Position numbers and translations under genes: made by a program
From: Erythrobacter sp. EC-HK427
Lineage (GTDB): Bacteria; Pseudomonadota; Alphaproteobacteria; Sphingomonadales; Sphingomonadaceae
NCBI RefSeq assembly: GCF_902498745.1
Contig: NZ_LR701479.1
Span: forward strand, 1,182,292 to 1,246,291
Length of the DNA stretch: 64,000 nt
Direction: 5' to 3'
The notes under the pieces: model-generated
Told to the model about the DNA's origin: nothing
What the model saw: only the letters and a program-made list of their open reading frames with translations
Database searches by the model: none
In this document: positions 51,891 through 61,363 of the stretch, one piece after another
Numbering within the stretch: position 1 is the stretch's first letter
How the letters are laid out: each line of letters starts with the position of its first letter

Positions 51891-51989
51891 TTCGCCGACT
51901 GCGCATGGCTAGTCAGCGAACTGCGCGATATTCTGGACAGCGGCGAATGGCGGAAGCCGGAATATGCGGAGCGGGGAGCGGTGACGTAA
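51891..51989 (+). pseudogene. Duplicated 3' end of kynU
   Basis: 99 bases matching 51312-51410 at 88 positions without gaps, coding FADCAWLVSELRDILDSGEW and on to ERGAVT with a TAA stop. It is the C-terminal 32 codons of a kynureninase, without the rest. Differences are mostly at third codon positions, so the copies diverged while coding, or the second came from a related strain. Confidence 0.85.
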
Positions 51990-51999
51990 GCTGCGGCGC

Positions 52000-52473
52000 T
52001 TAGCCTGCCCGGTATCGCCAGGTAAATTCCACTTCGTCCCTCTTGCCATTGCTGCAAAACACCAGACTATCAGGGTCTCTGGACAGGGCAGCAATCCGAT
52101 CCGCGTTCCGCAGCAGTGCATTGAGCATCGCCAGATAGAACGGCGCGCTGTTGTTTGGCGCTTTGATGTCGACCCAGCCGAGATGCTTGTGCGTGAAATC
52201 GCCAATCGAATAACTCCTTTCGGGGACTTTCGCCCAAGAGCTTGCCTTTTCAAGATCCTTTGCCGCTAATGCCTCGTGAAATCGGGCTGCTTGAAACGCA
52301 TTGAATTGCCGCGCCGTCGCCAATGAATTGCCCCGCGTATCGGCGTAAGCACAAACCCCGTAGCTCTCGTGATCGTAATAGAGCGCGAAAGTGAAAATAT
52401 CTGCACCCTTGTCGAACAGGACACGCAGCGCTGTGTCTATCACCCAGTCGAAATTGGAATCGTATACGCTCAT
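52000..52473 (-). CDS. Uncharacterised protein (DUF4303-like shape)
   Basis: 157 residues from ATG 52473 (five more codons possible). Soluble, begins MSVYDSNFDWVIDTALRVLF and has DIFTFALYYDHESYGVCAYADTRGN near the start. The beginning resembles immunity-type DUF4303 or SMI-like proteins but identity is not firm. It converges on the kynU duplicate. Alone on the minus strand. Confidence 0.6.
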   Translation of the reverse strand: MSVYDSNFDWVIDTALRVLFDKGADIFTFALYYDHESYGVCAYADTRGNSLATARQFNAFQAARFHEALAAKDLEKASSWAKVPERSYSIGDFTHKHLGWVDIKAPNNSAPFYLAMLNALLRNADRIAALSRDPDSLVFCSNGKRDEVEFTWRYRAG

Positions 52474-52509
52474 GCGACCTGTTAGCACTGCGTTGGGTGA
52501 GCGCCTAGA

Positions 52510-52914
52510 TCAGTTGCTGGTTCGAGGTGACGAGGTGATTTCTTCGCCCGGTTGCCACTCCTCATAGTCCCAATCATAAACCCGGCCAGCTTCCAAATCG
52601 ACAGCATACCAACCGAGCAGTACGCTCCCACAGATTTCTTCACGGCAATGGGCATTCAGGCGCCCCGTATGCAGGTCAGTGCCCTCTCTCGGCCCCAGCT
52701 CGCAGCCATAGATTTGCTCGTCGCGGTAAGTACCATTTGCCACGACTGTTTCCCGAAGAAGATCGCAGGCTTCGATAGAGGACGCGTCCTGAACAGCCGT
52801 GAGGACTGGCCCGATTGGTGCGGTCTCTTGCGGATTGTCAGGTGGCTCGCTTTCGGCGCAAGCCGCTGTCAGGCTGACACTTAGGGCCAGCCAAAGGGCG
52901 AGTGCGCTTCTCAA
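52510..52914 (-). CDS. Putative secreted lipoprotein
   Basis: 134 residues if the TTG at 52914 is used, which overlaps the TGA of the HNH gene (TTGA). N-terminus LRSALALWLALSVSLTAAC is a lipoprotein signal with Cys at about 19. The mature part contains two likely disulfide pairs (ACDLL...YGCELG, HCREEICGS). Unknown function. No in-frame ATG is available unless the gene extends deep into the HNH gene. Confidence 0.6.
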   Translation of the reverse strand: MRSALALWLALSVSLTAACAESEPPDNPQETAPIGPVLTAVQDASSIEACDLLRETVVANGTYRDEQIYGCELGPREGTDLHTGRLNAHCREEICGSVLLGWYAVDLEAGRVYDWDYEEWQPGEEITSSPRTSN

Positions 52915-53519
52915 GCCTCCAGCTCGATATCCCAGTACAGCCAGTCCCGCCACGTTTCGTGCAGGTAATGCGGCGGGAAGCTTTTGCCGTGTTGTTGCAG
53001 CTGCCACGAAGTCGGGCGGATCGGTTCGTATTGCAGCCGCATTCCCGCTTCCTTCGGCGTGCGCCCGCCTTTGCGCATATTGCACGGCGCGCAGGCGGTG
53101 GCGATGTTTTCCCAAGTTGTCTTGCCACCTGCACGGCGGGGGATCACGTGGTCGTAGGTCAAGTCCTTCTCGCTGCCGCAATACTGGCAGGAAAACCGGT
53201 CGCGCAGGAACAGGTTGAAGCGGGTGAAGGCGGGGAAGGCGCTCGGCTTCACATATTGCCGCAGTGCGATGACGCTGGGCACTTTCATGTCGAGCGATTG
53301 CGAGTGCACCGCGCGGTCATAACTCGCGACGATATCCACCCGTTCGAGGAACACCGCCTTGATCGCGGTCTGCCACGGCCACAGGCTCAAAGGGTAATAG
53401 GACAGCGGGGTATAGTCCGCATTGAGCACCAGCGCGGGGCAGCTTTCCAGCTTGCGTACCGGATCGTCCTCCGCACTGCGGAAGACGGCGGCTCTTTCAA
53501 TCAATTCGGCTTTGAACAC
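52911..53519 (-). CDS. HNH endonuclease
   Basis: 202 residues from GTG 53519. HNH domain: CQYCGSEKDLTYDHVIPRRAGGKTTWENIATACAPCNMRKGGRTPKEAGM carries two zinc Cys pairs and the DH/N/H catalytic pattern. N-terminal part VLNADYTPLSYYPLSLWPWQTAIKAVFLERVDIV is that of the chromosomal HNH family widespread in bacteria (not a homing intron type). Its cellular role is not settled. Confidence 0.9.
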   Translation of the reverse strand: MFKAELIERAAVFRSAEDDPVRKLESCPALVLNADYTPLSYYPLSLWPWQTAIKAVFLERVDIVASYDRAVHSQSLDMKVPSVIALRQYVKPSAFPAFTRFNLFLRDRFSCQYCGSEKDLTYDHVIPRRAGGKTTWENIATACAPCNMRKGGRTPKEAGMRLQYEPIRPTSWQLQQHGKSFPPHYLHETWRDWLYWDIELEA

Positions 53520-53621
53520 GCCTCGTGTCCTCCCGTGATTGACGGTGAGTGTGCATTTGCACGGTTAAGCGTCAAGACTGTTACACACCACCTGTCCACA
53601 GGGCTGTGCACATAATTGCTC

Positions 53622-53750
53622 CTCGTCATTGCGAGCTGCCGACAGGCGGCGCGGCAATCCAGTCCCCGTTACTGCAATGGGCGAGCATCGGCTTTCATCA
53701 TGCAGGGCAGAACCGGATTGCTTCGGCGCTGCGCTTCTCGCAATGACGGT
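53622..53750. repeat. REP/BIME-like inverted repeat upstream of gluQRS
   Basis: Left arm 53624-53662 (CGTCATTGCGAG ... CGGCAATCCAG) and right arm 53715-53749 (GGATTGC ... CTCGCAATGACG) are complementary over most of their length. It ends only 8 bp before the gluQRS start codon, so it forms the leader of that mRNA. Confidence 0.75.
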
Positions 53751-53757
53751 TTTAGCA

Positions 53758-54633
53758 ATGACCGTCACCCGCTTCGCCCCCAGCCCCAATGGCCCGCTGC
53801 ATCTGGGCCACGCCTATAGCGCCATCGTGGCGCATGATCTGGCGCGCGAGGCAGGCGGGCGGTTCCTGCTGCGGATCGAGGATATTGACGCGGAGCGCGC
53901 GCGGCCCGAATTGCCCGACGAATTCCGCCGCGATCTCGAATGGCTCGGCCTCGAATGGGAGGAGGTGCCTGCGCAATCGACGCGGGCGGAATTTCATGAC
54001 CTGATGCTGGCCGAAGGCACATTCGCCAGAGATGCGCGCATCTATGCTTGCGACTGCACGCGGGCGCAGATCATTGCGACCTCCACGCGCGAGGGGCCGG
54101 ACGGGCCGGTTTATCCCGGCACCTGCCGCGACAAGTCCTATGCCGATATAACGGGCGAACCCGCGTTCCGGCTCAACGTCACCAATTGCATTGCGGCGGA
54201 GCCCTCACTCGCCAAGCTGACTTGGGAAGACGCGCTGGCGGGCGTGCAGCCGGTCGATCCCCACCTTTTCGGCGACATTGTGCTGCAACGGAAGGACGGT
54301 TCGCCCAGCTATCACTTTGCAGTGACGCTGGACGATGCCACCGATGGCGTAACGCTGGTCACGCGCGGGGCTGACCTGTTCCCCGCCAGCCATGTCCACC
54401 GGCTACTGCAGGGCATTCTCGGACTGGCCGTGCCGCGCTGGCACCATCATCCGCTGCTGCTCGATGAAAGCGGGCAGAAGCTCGCCAAACGGCGCGGTTC
54501 GGGCGCGCTGGGGTGGGGCCTTGCGGATCGCCGCAAAGCAGGCGAGAATGGCCGCGACCTTGCCGAGCGGCTCCGCATGGGCGAAATGCCGTGTGGCATT
54601 ACGCTCTCCCGCTTCCCACATGAGGCCGTATGA
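53758..54633 (+). CDS. gluQ: Glutamyl-Q tRNA(Asp) synthetase
   Basis: 291 residues from ATG 53758. Truncated GluRS paralogue that attaches Glu to queuosine in tRNA(Asp). HIGH-like motif APSPNGPLHLGHAYSA; zinc site CDCTRAQI with YPGTCRD; KMSKS-like LAKRRGS. It lacks the anticodon-binding domain, as expected. A REP-like repeat directly precedes the start. ATGA overlap with the next gene. Confidence 0.93.
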   Translation: MTVTRFAPSPNGPLHLGHAYSAIVAHDLAREAGGRFLLRIEDIDAERARPELPDEFRRDLEWLGLEWEEVPAQSTRAEFHDLMLAEGTFARDARIYACDCTRAQIIATSTREGPDGPVYPGTCRDKSYADITGEPAFRLNVTNCIAAEPSLAKLTWEDALAGVQPVDPHLFGDIVLQRKDGSPSYHFAVTLDDATDGVTLVTRGADLFPASHVHRLLQGILGLAVPRWHHHPLLLDESGQKLAKRRGSGALGWGLADRRKAGENGRDLAERLRMGEMPCGITLSRFPHEAV

Positions 54634-54857
54634 ACACTTTCCTTGTTATCGTTATCGCCCTGCTGGCCATTATGGTCGTCGTCTCGCTGGTGCGCGGCAT
54701 CGTCGCCTTTTTGCAGACGACCAAGATCGATCTGGAACGCGGCGGAGACAATGTGAAAGAGCTGCAAATGCGGCAAAACAGCGCAATGTTCGCCCGCATC
54801 AAGTTCCAGGCGCTTACGATTGTCGCGATTGCCGTGCTGCTGGCCGTCAATAGCTAA
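54630..54857 (+). CDS. HIG1-domain twin-helix membrane protein
   Basis: 75 residues. Two membrane helices (LVIVIALLAIMVVVSLVRGIVAFLQ and ALTIVAIAVLLAVNS) around KELQMRQNSAMFARIKFQ, the HIG1-type loop seen in alphaproteobacterial cytochrome oxidase-linked proteins. Possibly helps respiratory complexes. Overlaps gluQRS by ATGA. Confidence 0.8.
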   Translation: MNTFLVIVIALLAIMVVVSLVRGIVAFLQTTKIDLERGGDNVKELQMRQNSAMFARIKFQALTIVAIAVLLAVNS

Positions 54858-54875
54858 TTTTTCCCGGTTTCCGCG

Positions 54876-54958
54876 TGTCCTGAGCTTGTCGAAGGACTGC
54901 CTTTTTCTTTCCTTTGCGCTTATCGAAGAAAGTGCAGCCCTTCGACAAGCTCAGGGCA
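54876..54958. repeat. REP-like inverted repeat upstream of the adenosyltransferase gene
   Basis: Arms GTCCTGAGCTTGTCGAAGG (54876-54895) and CCCTTCGACAAGCTCAGGG (54938-54957) pair across a 40-bp centre. Same family as the repeats near 29.1 kb and 50.1 kb. Confidence 0.8.
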
Positions 54959-54980
54959 GTCGGAGAATTGGACGAAGTTC

Positions 54981-55547
54981 ATGGTAAAGCTGAATCGCAT
55001 ATACACCCGCACCGGAGACGATGGCACCACCGGCCTAGTCGATGGCTCGCGCCTGCCCAAACACGCGCCGCGCATGGAAGCGGTGGGCGCGGTGGACGAG
55101 GCGAATGCCGCCATCGGCATGGCGGTGCAGGTTCTGGACGGCGCGCATCGTGACGCGCTGATCCGGGTGCAAAATGATATGTTTGATCTCGGCGCTGACC
55201 TCGCCACGCCAGGTGACGATTTTGAGCCCGGCGAAATGACGCTGCGGATTGTCCCCTCGCAAGTCGACTGGCTGGAAGCGCAGATCGACGCGGTGAATGC
55301 CGGTCTTGCGCCGCTCACCAGCTTTATCCTGCCCGGCGGCAGCGAGGCTTCGGCGCGGCTGCACATGGCGCGCACCGCCACGCGCAGAGCCGAGCGTGCG
55401 GCATCGGCGCTCGCGGCGCAGGAGCCGGTCAATCCGGCGGCCATTGCCTTTATCAACCGACTGTCCGACTTGCTGTTCGTGCTGTGCCGCGCGGTGAACA
55501 ATGGCGGCGCGGGCGATGTGCTGTGGACGCCGGGAGCGAACCGCTAA
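54981..55547 (+). CDS. Cob(I)alamin adenosyltransferase, PduO type
   Basis: 188 residues. Five-helix bundle ATP:corrinoid adenosyltransferase: N-terminal IYTRTGDDGTTGLVDGSRLPKHAPRMEAVGAVDEANAAIG holds the ATP loop, and LPGGSEASARLHMARTATRRAERAASAL the conserved second half. Makes adenosylcobalamin. The gene lies downstream of a REP-like element, without other B12 genes nearby and no cobalamin riboswitch seen. Confidence 0.94.
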   Translation: MVKLNRIYTRTGDDGTTGLVDGSRLPKHAPRMEAVGAVDEANAAIGMAVQVLDGAHRDALIRVQNDMFDLGADLATPGDDFEPGEMTLRIVPSQVDWLEAQIDAVNAGLAPLTSFILPGGSEASARLHMARTATRRAERAASALAAQEPVNPAAIAFINRLSDLLFVLCRAVNNGGAGDVLWTPGANR

Positions 55548-55594
55548 TCGGGAACGCGACTCCGGCGCCGGCCGTTAGGGCAGCAAAGGAGTTT

Positions 55595-55942
55595 ATGATG
55601 ACAGACCCCAAGCAAAGCAGCCCCGAAGCCCGCCAGTCCGGCCTCGCGCCTGAAACCCACAATGACGAGCAGAACGATCACCGCTCGCAGGCGCAGCAAG
55701 TGTCGGAAGACGCGCAGGGCACAACCACCGAAACCGGTAGCCCGCTCGACAGCGAGAAAGTCAGTGAGAGCATCGGCGTGCAAGGCGCGTCGAAGCAGGA
55801 TCTGGTGGATCACATGCGCGACATGGAAGCCTCGGGCCGGATCGACATGGACGCATTTGCCAATGAGCCGAACCATGACGACAATGTCGACAAATTCGGC
55901 AAATCGAAAAAGTTGGGTGGGCTCAAAGGCCACGGCAGCTAA
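55595..55942 (+). CDS. Small hydrophilic protein, unknown
   Basis: 115 residues from ATG 55595 with AAAGGAG upstream; a second ATG follows at once. Rich in Gln, Ser, Asp, Glu, probably disordered over the first 60 residues, with an acidic helix (ASKQDLVDHMRDMEASGRIDMDAFANEP) and a Gly-Lys tail. Resembles sphingomonad stress-related hydrophilic proteins in composition; no function is known. Confidence 0.75.
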   Translation: MMTDPKQSSPEARQSGLAPETHNDEQNDHRSQAQQVSEDAQGTTTETGSPLDSEKVSESIGVQGASKQDLVDHMRDMEASGRIDMDAFANEPNHDDNVDKFGKSKKLGGLKGHGS

Positions 55943-55981
55943 GCGTCAAGCGGCTCGGCCGGGCGCGCAGGTACGAGGAGG

Positions 55982-56266
55982 CTAGCGGTACGGCTTGCCG
56001 ACCGCCTGCGAGCCCGCTGATTCTTCCGGCGCAAATTGGTCTGGCTCGCGCGCCCATTCCTCGAAAGTCAATTCGCCGCCTGTTTCATATGCAGGGGCGC
56101 TTTGCTGCCGGGGCGAGCCGGACTGCCGTCCCGCCTCGATCGTCTCGACGGCATCAACCAGCTCGCCGCCATCGCTCTCGGTGCCGACCATGCGGTACAC
56201 CGAAAAGGGGATGAGGCCGACAAAGACGACGGCGCCGAGTTTACTGCGGAACATATATCCGGTCAT
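55982..56266 (-). CDS. Membrane-anchored small protein, unknown
   Basis: 94 residues. One N-terminal helix (LGAVVFVGLIPFSVYRMV), then an acidic, Pro/Gln-rich tail (GGELTFEEWAREPDQFAPEESAG). Lies 24 bp behind mutS on the same strand and may share its transcript. No family recognised. Confidence 0.65.
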   Translation of the reverse strand: MTGYMFRSKLGAVVFVGLIPFSVYRMVGTESDGGELVDAVETIEAGRQSGSPRQQSAPAYETGGELTFEEWAREPDQFAPEESAGSQAVGKPYR

Positions 56267-56290
56267 GCGCGGCAGGATAATCGCAGAGAA

Positions 56291-58915
56291 TTAGGATTTT
56301 GTTTCGCCGCCCAAGCGCTTCAGTTCATACAGAATATCAAGTGCTTCACGCGGGGTGAGCGCATCTGCATCCACGTTGGCAAGTCGTTCGCGCAAGGCAT
56401 CGGCAGGCTCGTCCTCCTGCTGCGCCATCGCGGCGAAGAGCGGCAATTCGCCAAGCCCCGCCGCCAGCCCGCCGGTTTCGGCGCGGCCTTTCTCCAGCCG
56501 GTCGAGCACAGATTTCGCGCGCTTGACCACCGGTGCGGGCACGCCAGCGAGCTTCGCCACGGCGAGCCCGTAAGACCGGTCCGCCGCGCCCTCGGCCAGT
56601 TCGTGCAGCAGGACAAGATCGCCCTTCCATTCCTTTGCGCGCACGTGGTGTAGGCTGAGTGAAGGGCACGTCTCCGCCAGCCGCGCCATCTCGTGGTAAT
56701 GCGTGGCAAAGAGGCAGCGGCTGCGGTTTGTTTCATGGATCGCCTCGGCCACCGCCCATGCCAGCGCCAGCCCGTCATAGGTGCTGGTACCGCGCCCGAC
56801 TTCATCGAGGATCACGAAACTGCGCTCGCGGGCCTGGCTCAGGATAGCGGCGGTTTCGACCATTTCGACCATAAAGGTCGAGCGGCCCCGCGCCAGATTG
56901 TCCGCTGCGCCGACGCGGCTGAAAAGCTGGTCGACAAGGCCGATGGTGGCCGCCTTTGCCGGGACAAATCCGCCCGCTTGCGCCATCAGCACGATCAGCG
57001 CGTTCTGCCGCAGGAAAGTCGATTTACCGCCCATATTCGGCCCGCCGACCAGCCACAGCCGGTCATCTTCTGCCAGCGCGCAGTCATTGGCGACGAACCG
57101 CTCGCCCGCTTTGGCCAGCGCCGCTTCGACGACGGGATGCCGCCCCGCTTGAATGTCGAGCACCGGCTCCTCGACAATCACCGGCTTGCACCATTCGCCT
57201 TCGCTCGCCCGCTCGGCCTGGCCCGCGCTGACATCGAGCCGCGCCAAGGCCGCCGCCGTCGCCGCAATTGCCTCGCGCCGCGCGTTCACCCGCTCGCACA
57301 ATTCCTCGAAATGCGCTTCTTCCGCTGCCAGTGCCCGCCCGCCTGCCTCGGCGATACGGCTTGCTTCCTCGTGCAGTTTGAGCGAGTTGAAGCGCACTGC
57401 CGTTGCCATGGTCTGGCGGTGGGTGAAGCCGCTGTCGGGCGCCATCAGCTTGTCGGCGTGCTTGCTCGGCACTTCGATGAAATAGCCCAGCACGCCATTG
57501 TGCCTGATCTTGAGCGAGGGCGTGTCGGTCTCCTCGCGATAGCGCGCTTCCATCGCGGCTATGGCGCGGCGGGCATTGCCGGAGACTTCGCGCAGCTCGT
57601 CCAGCGCATGATCGTATCCGCCCGCGATATAGCCGCCATTGCTACGCTCGGTCGGCGGGGCGGGGACGAGTGCGCGGGCGAGCAGGTCGGTCAATTCGGC
57701 GTGTCCGGTGATTTCCGGCAAATATCTCGCCAGCAAAACAGGTTTGTCCGGTGTGTTGTGCAGCAGGTCATGGATGCGCCGTGCCTCGATCAGACCATCG
57801 CGCACTTGCCCCAGATCACGCGGGCTGCCGCGCCCTGCAACCAGCCGCCCGAGCGCTCTGCCGATATCGGGTAAGGCTCTGAGATACTCACGTAAATCGG
57901 CGCGCAGCAGTGGATCGCGGTGGAGATAATGGACAACCGCCAGCCGTTCCTCGATCGCGGTTTTGTGAGCGAGGGGCGCGGACAAGTCCTCAGCGAGCAG
58001 CCTCGCGCCCGCGCCGGTCACACAGCGATCTATCGCCGAAATCAGCGTGTTAGCCCGCCCTCCCTGCTGGCTGGCGAGGATCTCCAGCGATGCGCGCGTC
58101 GCCTCGTCCATCGCCAGATGCGCGCCCGATTGGCGCGAAATTGGCGGCAATAACAGGGGCATAGAGCCACGACCGGCATGGTCGAGATAAGCGAGCAGCC
58201 CGCCCGCTGCTGCCAACATCGCGCGAGTGAACTGGCCGAACCCGTCCAGCGTCGCCACGCCGTGCAGCCGCTTTAGCGCCGCTTCCCCCGCATCGCTGGA
58301 GAAGGTGGCGCGGGGGCGGATAGTGGCCTCGCCAAGCGGCGTATCCCCTTCATCGGGGACCACAATTTCGCTCGCGCCGATGCGGGCCAGCACCGCGCCG
58401 AGCCGTTCGGGCGGGCATTCCTCCAGCACCATCGCGCCGGTCGAGATGTCGCAGGCCGCCACGCCAAAGGTGCCGCGCACATCGCACAAGGCCGCCAGCA
58501 TATTGGCCCGGCGCGGTTCGAGCAGGGCGTCCTCGGTCAGCGTTCCCGCTGTCACGAAGCGCACGATATCGCGCCGCACCAGCACTTTGGAAGACGGCAG
58601 CCCGTCGCGCTTGGCCCGCGCCTTGGCCTCGTCGGGCGTTTCCACCTGCTCGGCAATCGCCACCCGGCAGCCGGCCTTGATCAGCCGCGCCAGATAGCCT
58701 TCCGCCGAATGCACCGGCACCCCGCACATCGGCACCTTCTCGCCGCCGCTTTCCCCACGCGAAGTCAGCGCGATATCGAGAATGCCTGCGGCCACCTTCG
58801 CATCGTCAAAAAACAGCTCGAAAAAATCGCCCATGCGGTAGAACAGCAGGCAATCCCCCGCCTCTTCCTTCAGCGCGAAATATTGCTGCATCATCGGGGT
58901 GCGGGTGTCGGCCAT
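56291..58915 (-). CDS. mutS: DNA mismatch repair protein MutS
   Basis: 874 residues. Mismatch recognition motif near the start (DCLLFYRMGDFFELFFDDA with the Phe-x-Glu mark), connector and lever domains, then the ABC-type ATPase with GGPNMGGKSTFLRQ (Walker A), ERSFVILDEVGRGTSTYDGLALAWAVAE and FATHYHE. Full length, with the C-terminal dimer region. It initiates methyl-independent mismatch repair with MutL. Confidence 0.98.
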   Translation of the reverse strand: MADTRTPMMQQYFALKEEAGDCLLFYRMGDFFELFFDDAKVAAGILDIALTSRGESGGEKVPMCGVPVHSAEGYLARLIKAGCRVAIAEQVETPDEAKARAKRDGLPSSKVLVRRDIVRFVTAGTLTEDALLEPRRANMLAALCDVRGTFGVAACDISTGAMVLEECPPERLGAVLARIGASEIVVPDEGDTPLGEATIRPRATFSSDAGEAALKRLHGVATLDGFGQFTRAMLAAAGGLLAYLDHAGRGSMPLLLPPISRQSGAHLAMDEATRASLEILASQQGGRANTLISAIDRCVTGAGARLLAEDLSAPLAHKTAIEERLAVVHYLHRDPLLRADLREYLRALPDIGRALGRLVAGRGSPRDLGQVRDGLIEARRIHDLLHNTPDKPVLLARYLPEITGHAELTDLLARALVPAPPTERSNGGYIAGGYDHALDELREVSGNARRAIAAMEARYREETDTPSLKIRHNGVLGYFIEVPSKHADKLMAPDSGFTHRQTMATAVRFNSLKLHEEASRIAEAGGRALAAEEAHFEELCERVNARREAIAATAAALARLDVSAGQAERASEGEWCKPVIVEEPVLDIQAGRHPVVEAALAKAGERFVANDCALAEDDRLWLVGGPNMGGKSTFLRQNALIVLMAQAGGFVPAKAATIGLVDQLFSRVGAADNLARGRSTFMVEMVETAAILSQARERSFVILDEVGRGTSTYDGLALAWAVAEAIHETNRSRCLFATHYHEMARLAETCPSLSLHHVRAKEWKGDLVLLHELAEGAADRSYGLAVAKLAGVPAPVVKRAKSVLDRLEKGRAETGGLAAGLGELPLFAAMAQQEDEPADALRERLANVDADALTPREALDILYELKRLGGETKS

Positions 58916-59033
58916 CTGTGCACAGGCGATAGGGCCGGTGCAGCCGATTCGGGAAGGGATAGCGGCAACCTTTCCCCTACCCCTTCGCGTCCGATGCCTC
59001 TATGCGGGGGCCGCGAGACAGGAGACACACGCC

Positions 59034-61298
59034 TTGGACGAGAAAGACAACACCGGCTTCACCACCCGCGAAGCACTGTTTTATCACGAGACGATCCGCC
59101 CCGGTAAGATCGAGATCATCGCGTCCAAGCCGATGACGACGCAGCGCGATCTGTCGCTCGCCTATTCGCCGGGCGTGGCCGCGCCGGTGGAAGCGATTGC
59201 AAAGGATCCCTCGCTGGCCGCCAAATATACCGCGCGCGCCAATCTGGTGGCGGTGATTTCCAACGGCACCGCAATTCTCGGCCTCGGCAATCTGGGCGCG
59301 CTTGCCTCAAAGCCGGTGATGGAAGGCAAGGCGGTGCTGTTCAAACGGTTCGCCGATGTCGATTCGATCGATATCGAATTGGACACCGAAGACCCGGAGG
59401 CTTTCATCAATGCCGTTGCGCTGATGGAGCCGACCTTCGGCGGCATCAATCTGGAAGATATCGCGGCGCCGGAATGCTTCATCATCGAGCAGGCCTTGCG
59501 CGAGCGGATGAACATTCCGGTGATGCATGACGACCAGCACGGCACCGCGATCATCGCGGCGGCGGGTCTGCTCAATGCCGCCTACCTCACCGGGCGCGAG
59601 TTCAAAGACTGCAAGATGGTGGTGAACGGTGCGGGCGCTTCCGCGCTGGCTTGCACCGCGCTGATCAAGGCGATGGGGGTGCCGCACGAGAATGTGATCG
59701 TGTGCGACCGTTCGGGGCCGATCTATCCGGGCCGCGAGGGCGTGGACCAGTGGAAGAGCGCGCACGCGGTGGATACCCCACATCGCAGCCTGGAAGAGGC
59801 GCTGGAAGGCGCGGACATTTTCCTCGGATTGTCGGCAGCGGGCGCGCTGAAGCCCGAATGGGTGCGCAAGATGGCGGATCAGCCGATCATCTTCGCGATG
59901 GCCAACCCCACGCCCGAAATCATGCCCGATGAAGCCAAGGCTGTGCGCCCCGACGCGATCATCGCCACGGGCCGCAGCGATTTTCCCAACCAGGTCAACA
60001 ATGTGCTGGGCTTCCCCTTCATTTTCCGCGGCGCGCTCGATGTGCGGGCGACCGCGATCAACGAGGAAATGAAAGTCGCGGCGGCGAAGGCAATCGCCGA
60101 TCTGGCGCGCGAGCGCGTGCCCGAGGAAGTCGCCGCCGCATACGGCATCAATCACAAGTTCGGGCGTGAATATATCATTCCTGCGCCCTTCGATCCGCGG
60201 CTGATCGAGCGGGTATCCTGCGCGGTGGCCAAGGCGGCGATGGATTCGGGCGTGGCGCAGGAACCGATCGCCGATTTCGAGGCCTATTCGCTGGCGCTGC
60301 GCACGCGGCTCAACCCGACGACCGCCGCGCTCACCCGCGTCTACGAGGATGCCAAGGCCAATCCCAAGCGCATCGTCTTTGCCGAGGCGGAGGAAGACGT
60401 CGCGCTGCGCGCCGCGATCCAGTTCCGCGATTTCGGCTATGGCACGCCGGTGCTGGTCGGTCGCACCGACAAAGTGCTGGAAAAGCTGCGCGAGCTGGCG
60501 GTCGACAATCCCGAGAGTTTCGAGATCGCCAATTCGGCCAATTATGCCGAAATCGAGCCGATGGTGGAGTATCTCTACTCCCGCCTGCAACGGCGCGGCT
60601 ACACCCAGCGCGATGTGCGCCGCATGGTTAATCAGGAGCGCAACGTGTTCGCGGCGCTGCTGGTCGCGATTGGCAAGGGCGATGGCATGGTGACGGGCCT
60701 CACCCGCACCTTCAGCCAGACCGCGCGCGAAATTGCCCGCGTGCTCGATCCCAAGCCCGATGCGATCCTGTTTGGGGTACACATGATCGTCGGCAAGAAC
60801 CACACGACCTTCCTCGCCGATACGACGATGAACGAGCGGCCCAATGCCGAGCAATTGGCGCATATCGCCAAGGAAACCGCCGCTGTTGCCCGCCGCATGG
60901 GGCACGAACCGCGTGTCGCCTTCCTGTCCTATTCGACCTTCGGCAATCCGTCGGGCCAGTGGCTTGGCAATATCCGCGATGCGGTGGCGCTGCTCGATGC
61001 CGATGAGAGCGTGAATTTCGAATATGAAGGCGAAATGGCGCCCGACGCCGCGCTCAACCCCAAGGTGATGGCGCTGTATCCGTTCAGCCGCCTGTCCGGC
61101 CCGGCGAACGTGCTCATCATGCCCGGCCTGCAATCGGCGAACCTTTCCGCCAAGCTGCTGCGCGAGCTGGGCGGCGATGTCACCATCGGCCCGCTGATGA
61201 TCGGTTCGGAAAAGCCGGTGCAGATCGCTCCGATGACCGCCATCGCGCCCGATGTGCTGACTTTGGCGGTGCTGGCAGCGGCGGGAATCCTCGGCTGA
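59034..61298 (+). CDS. maeB: NADP-dependent malic enzyme with phosphotransacetylase-like C-terminal domain
   Basis: 754 residues from the TTG at 59034, which has GGAG nine bases upstream; no ATG is suitably placed. N-terminal malic domain with [50 protein letters not shown] and NGAGASALA for NADP. The C-terminal 320 residues are a phosphotransacetylase-like regulatory domain ([18 protein letters not shown]...[16 protein letters not shown]). It turns malate to pyruvate and CO2. Confidence 0.95.
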   Translation: MDEKDNTGFTTREALFYHETIRPGKIEIIASKPMTTQRDLSLAYSPGVAAPVEAIAKDPSLAAKYTARANLVAVISNGTAILGLGNLGALASKPVMEGKAVLFKRFADVDSIDIELDTEDPEAFINAVALMEPTFGGINLEDIAAPECFIIEQALRERMNIPVMHDDQHGTAIIAAAGLLNAAYLTGREFKDCKMVVNGAGASALACTALIKAMGVPHENVIVCDRSGPIYPGREGVDQWKSAHAVDTPHRSLEEALEGADIFLGLSAAGALKPEWVRKMADQPIIFAMANPTPEIMPDEAKAVRPDAIIATGRSDFPNQVNNVLGFPFIFRGALDVRATAINEEMKVAAAKAIADLARERVPEEVAAAYGINHKFGREYIIPAPFDPRLIERVSCAVAKAAMDSGVAQEPIADFEAYSLALRTRLNPTTAALTRVYEDAKANPKRIVFAEAEEDVALRAAIQFRDFGYGTPVLVGRTDKVLEKLRELAVDNPESFEIANSANYAEIEPMVEYLYSRLQRRGYTQRDVRRMVNQERNVFAALLVAIGKGDGMVTGLTRTFSQTAREIARVLDPKPDAILFGVHMIVGKNHTTFLADTTMNERPNAEQLAHIAKETAAVARRMGHEPRVAFLSYSTFGNPSGQWLGNIRDAVALLDADESVNFEYEGEMAPDAALNPKVMALYPFSRLSGPANVLIMPGLQSANLSAKLLRELGGDVTIGPLMIGSEKPVQIAPMTAIAPDVLTLAVLAAAGILG

Positions 61299-61363
61299 TT
61301 TGCGACACAAAATGACATTTCGATACGCCTGAGGTTCAGCTCGGTCTGCTAGAGGCTGGTGGC

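Noticed and set aside
52911-53519. HNH gene as part of a mobile intron or restriction system
   Set aside because: The sequence matches the common chromosomal HNH family and no intron, methylase or inverted ends are near.
59307-61310. Long minus-strand open frame opposite maeB
   Set aside because: Antisense shadow of maeB in the third-base GC frame; no start context or recognisable domains.
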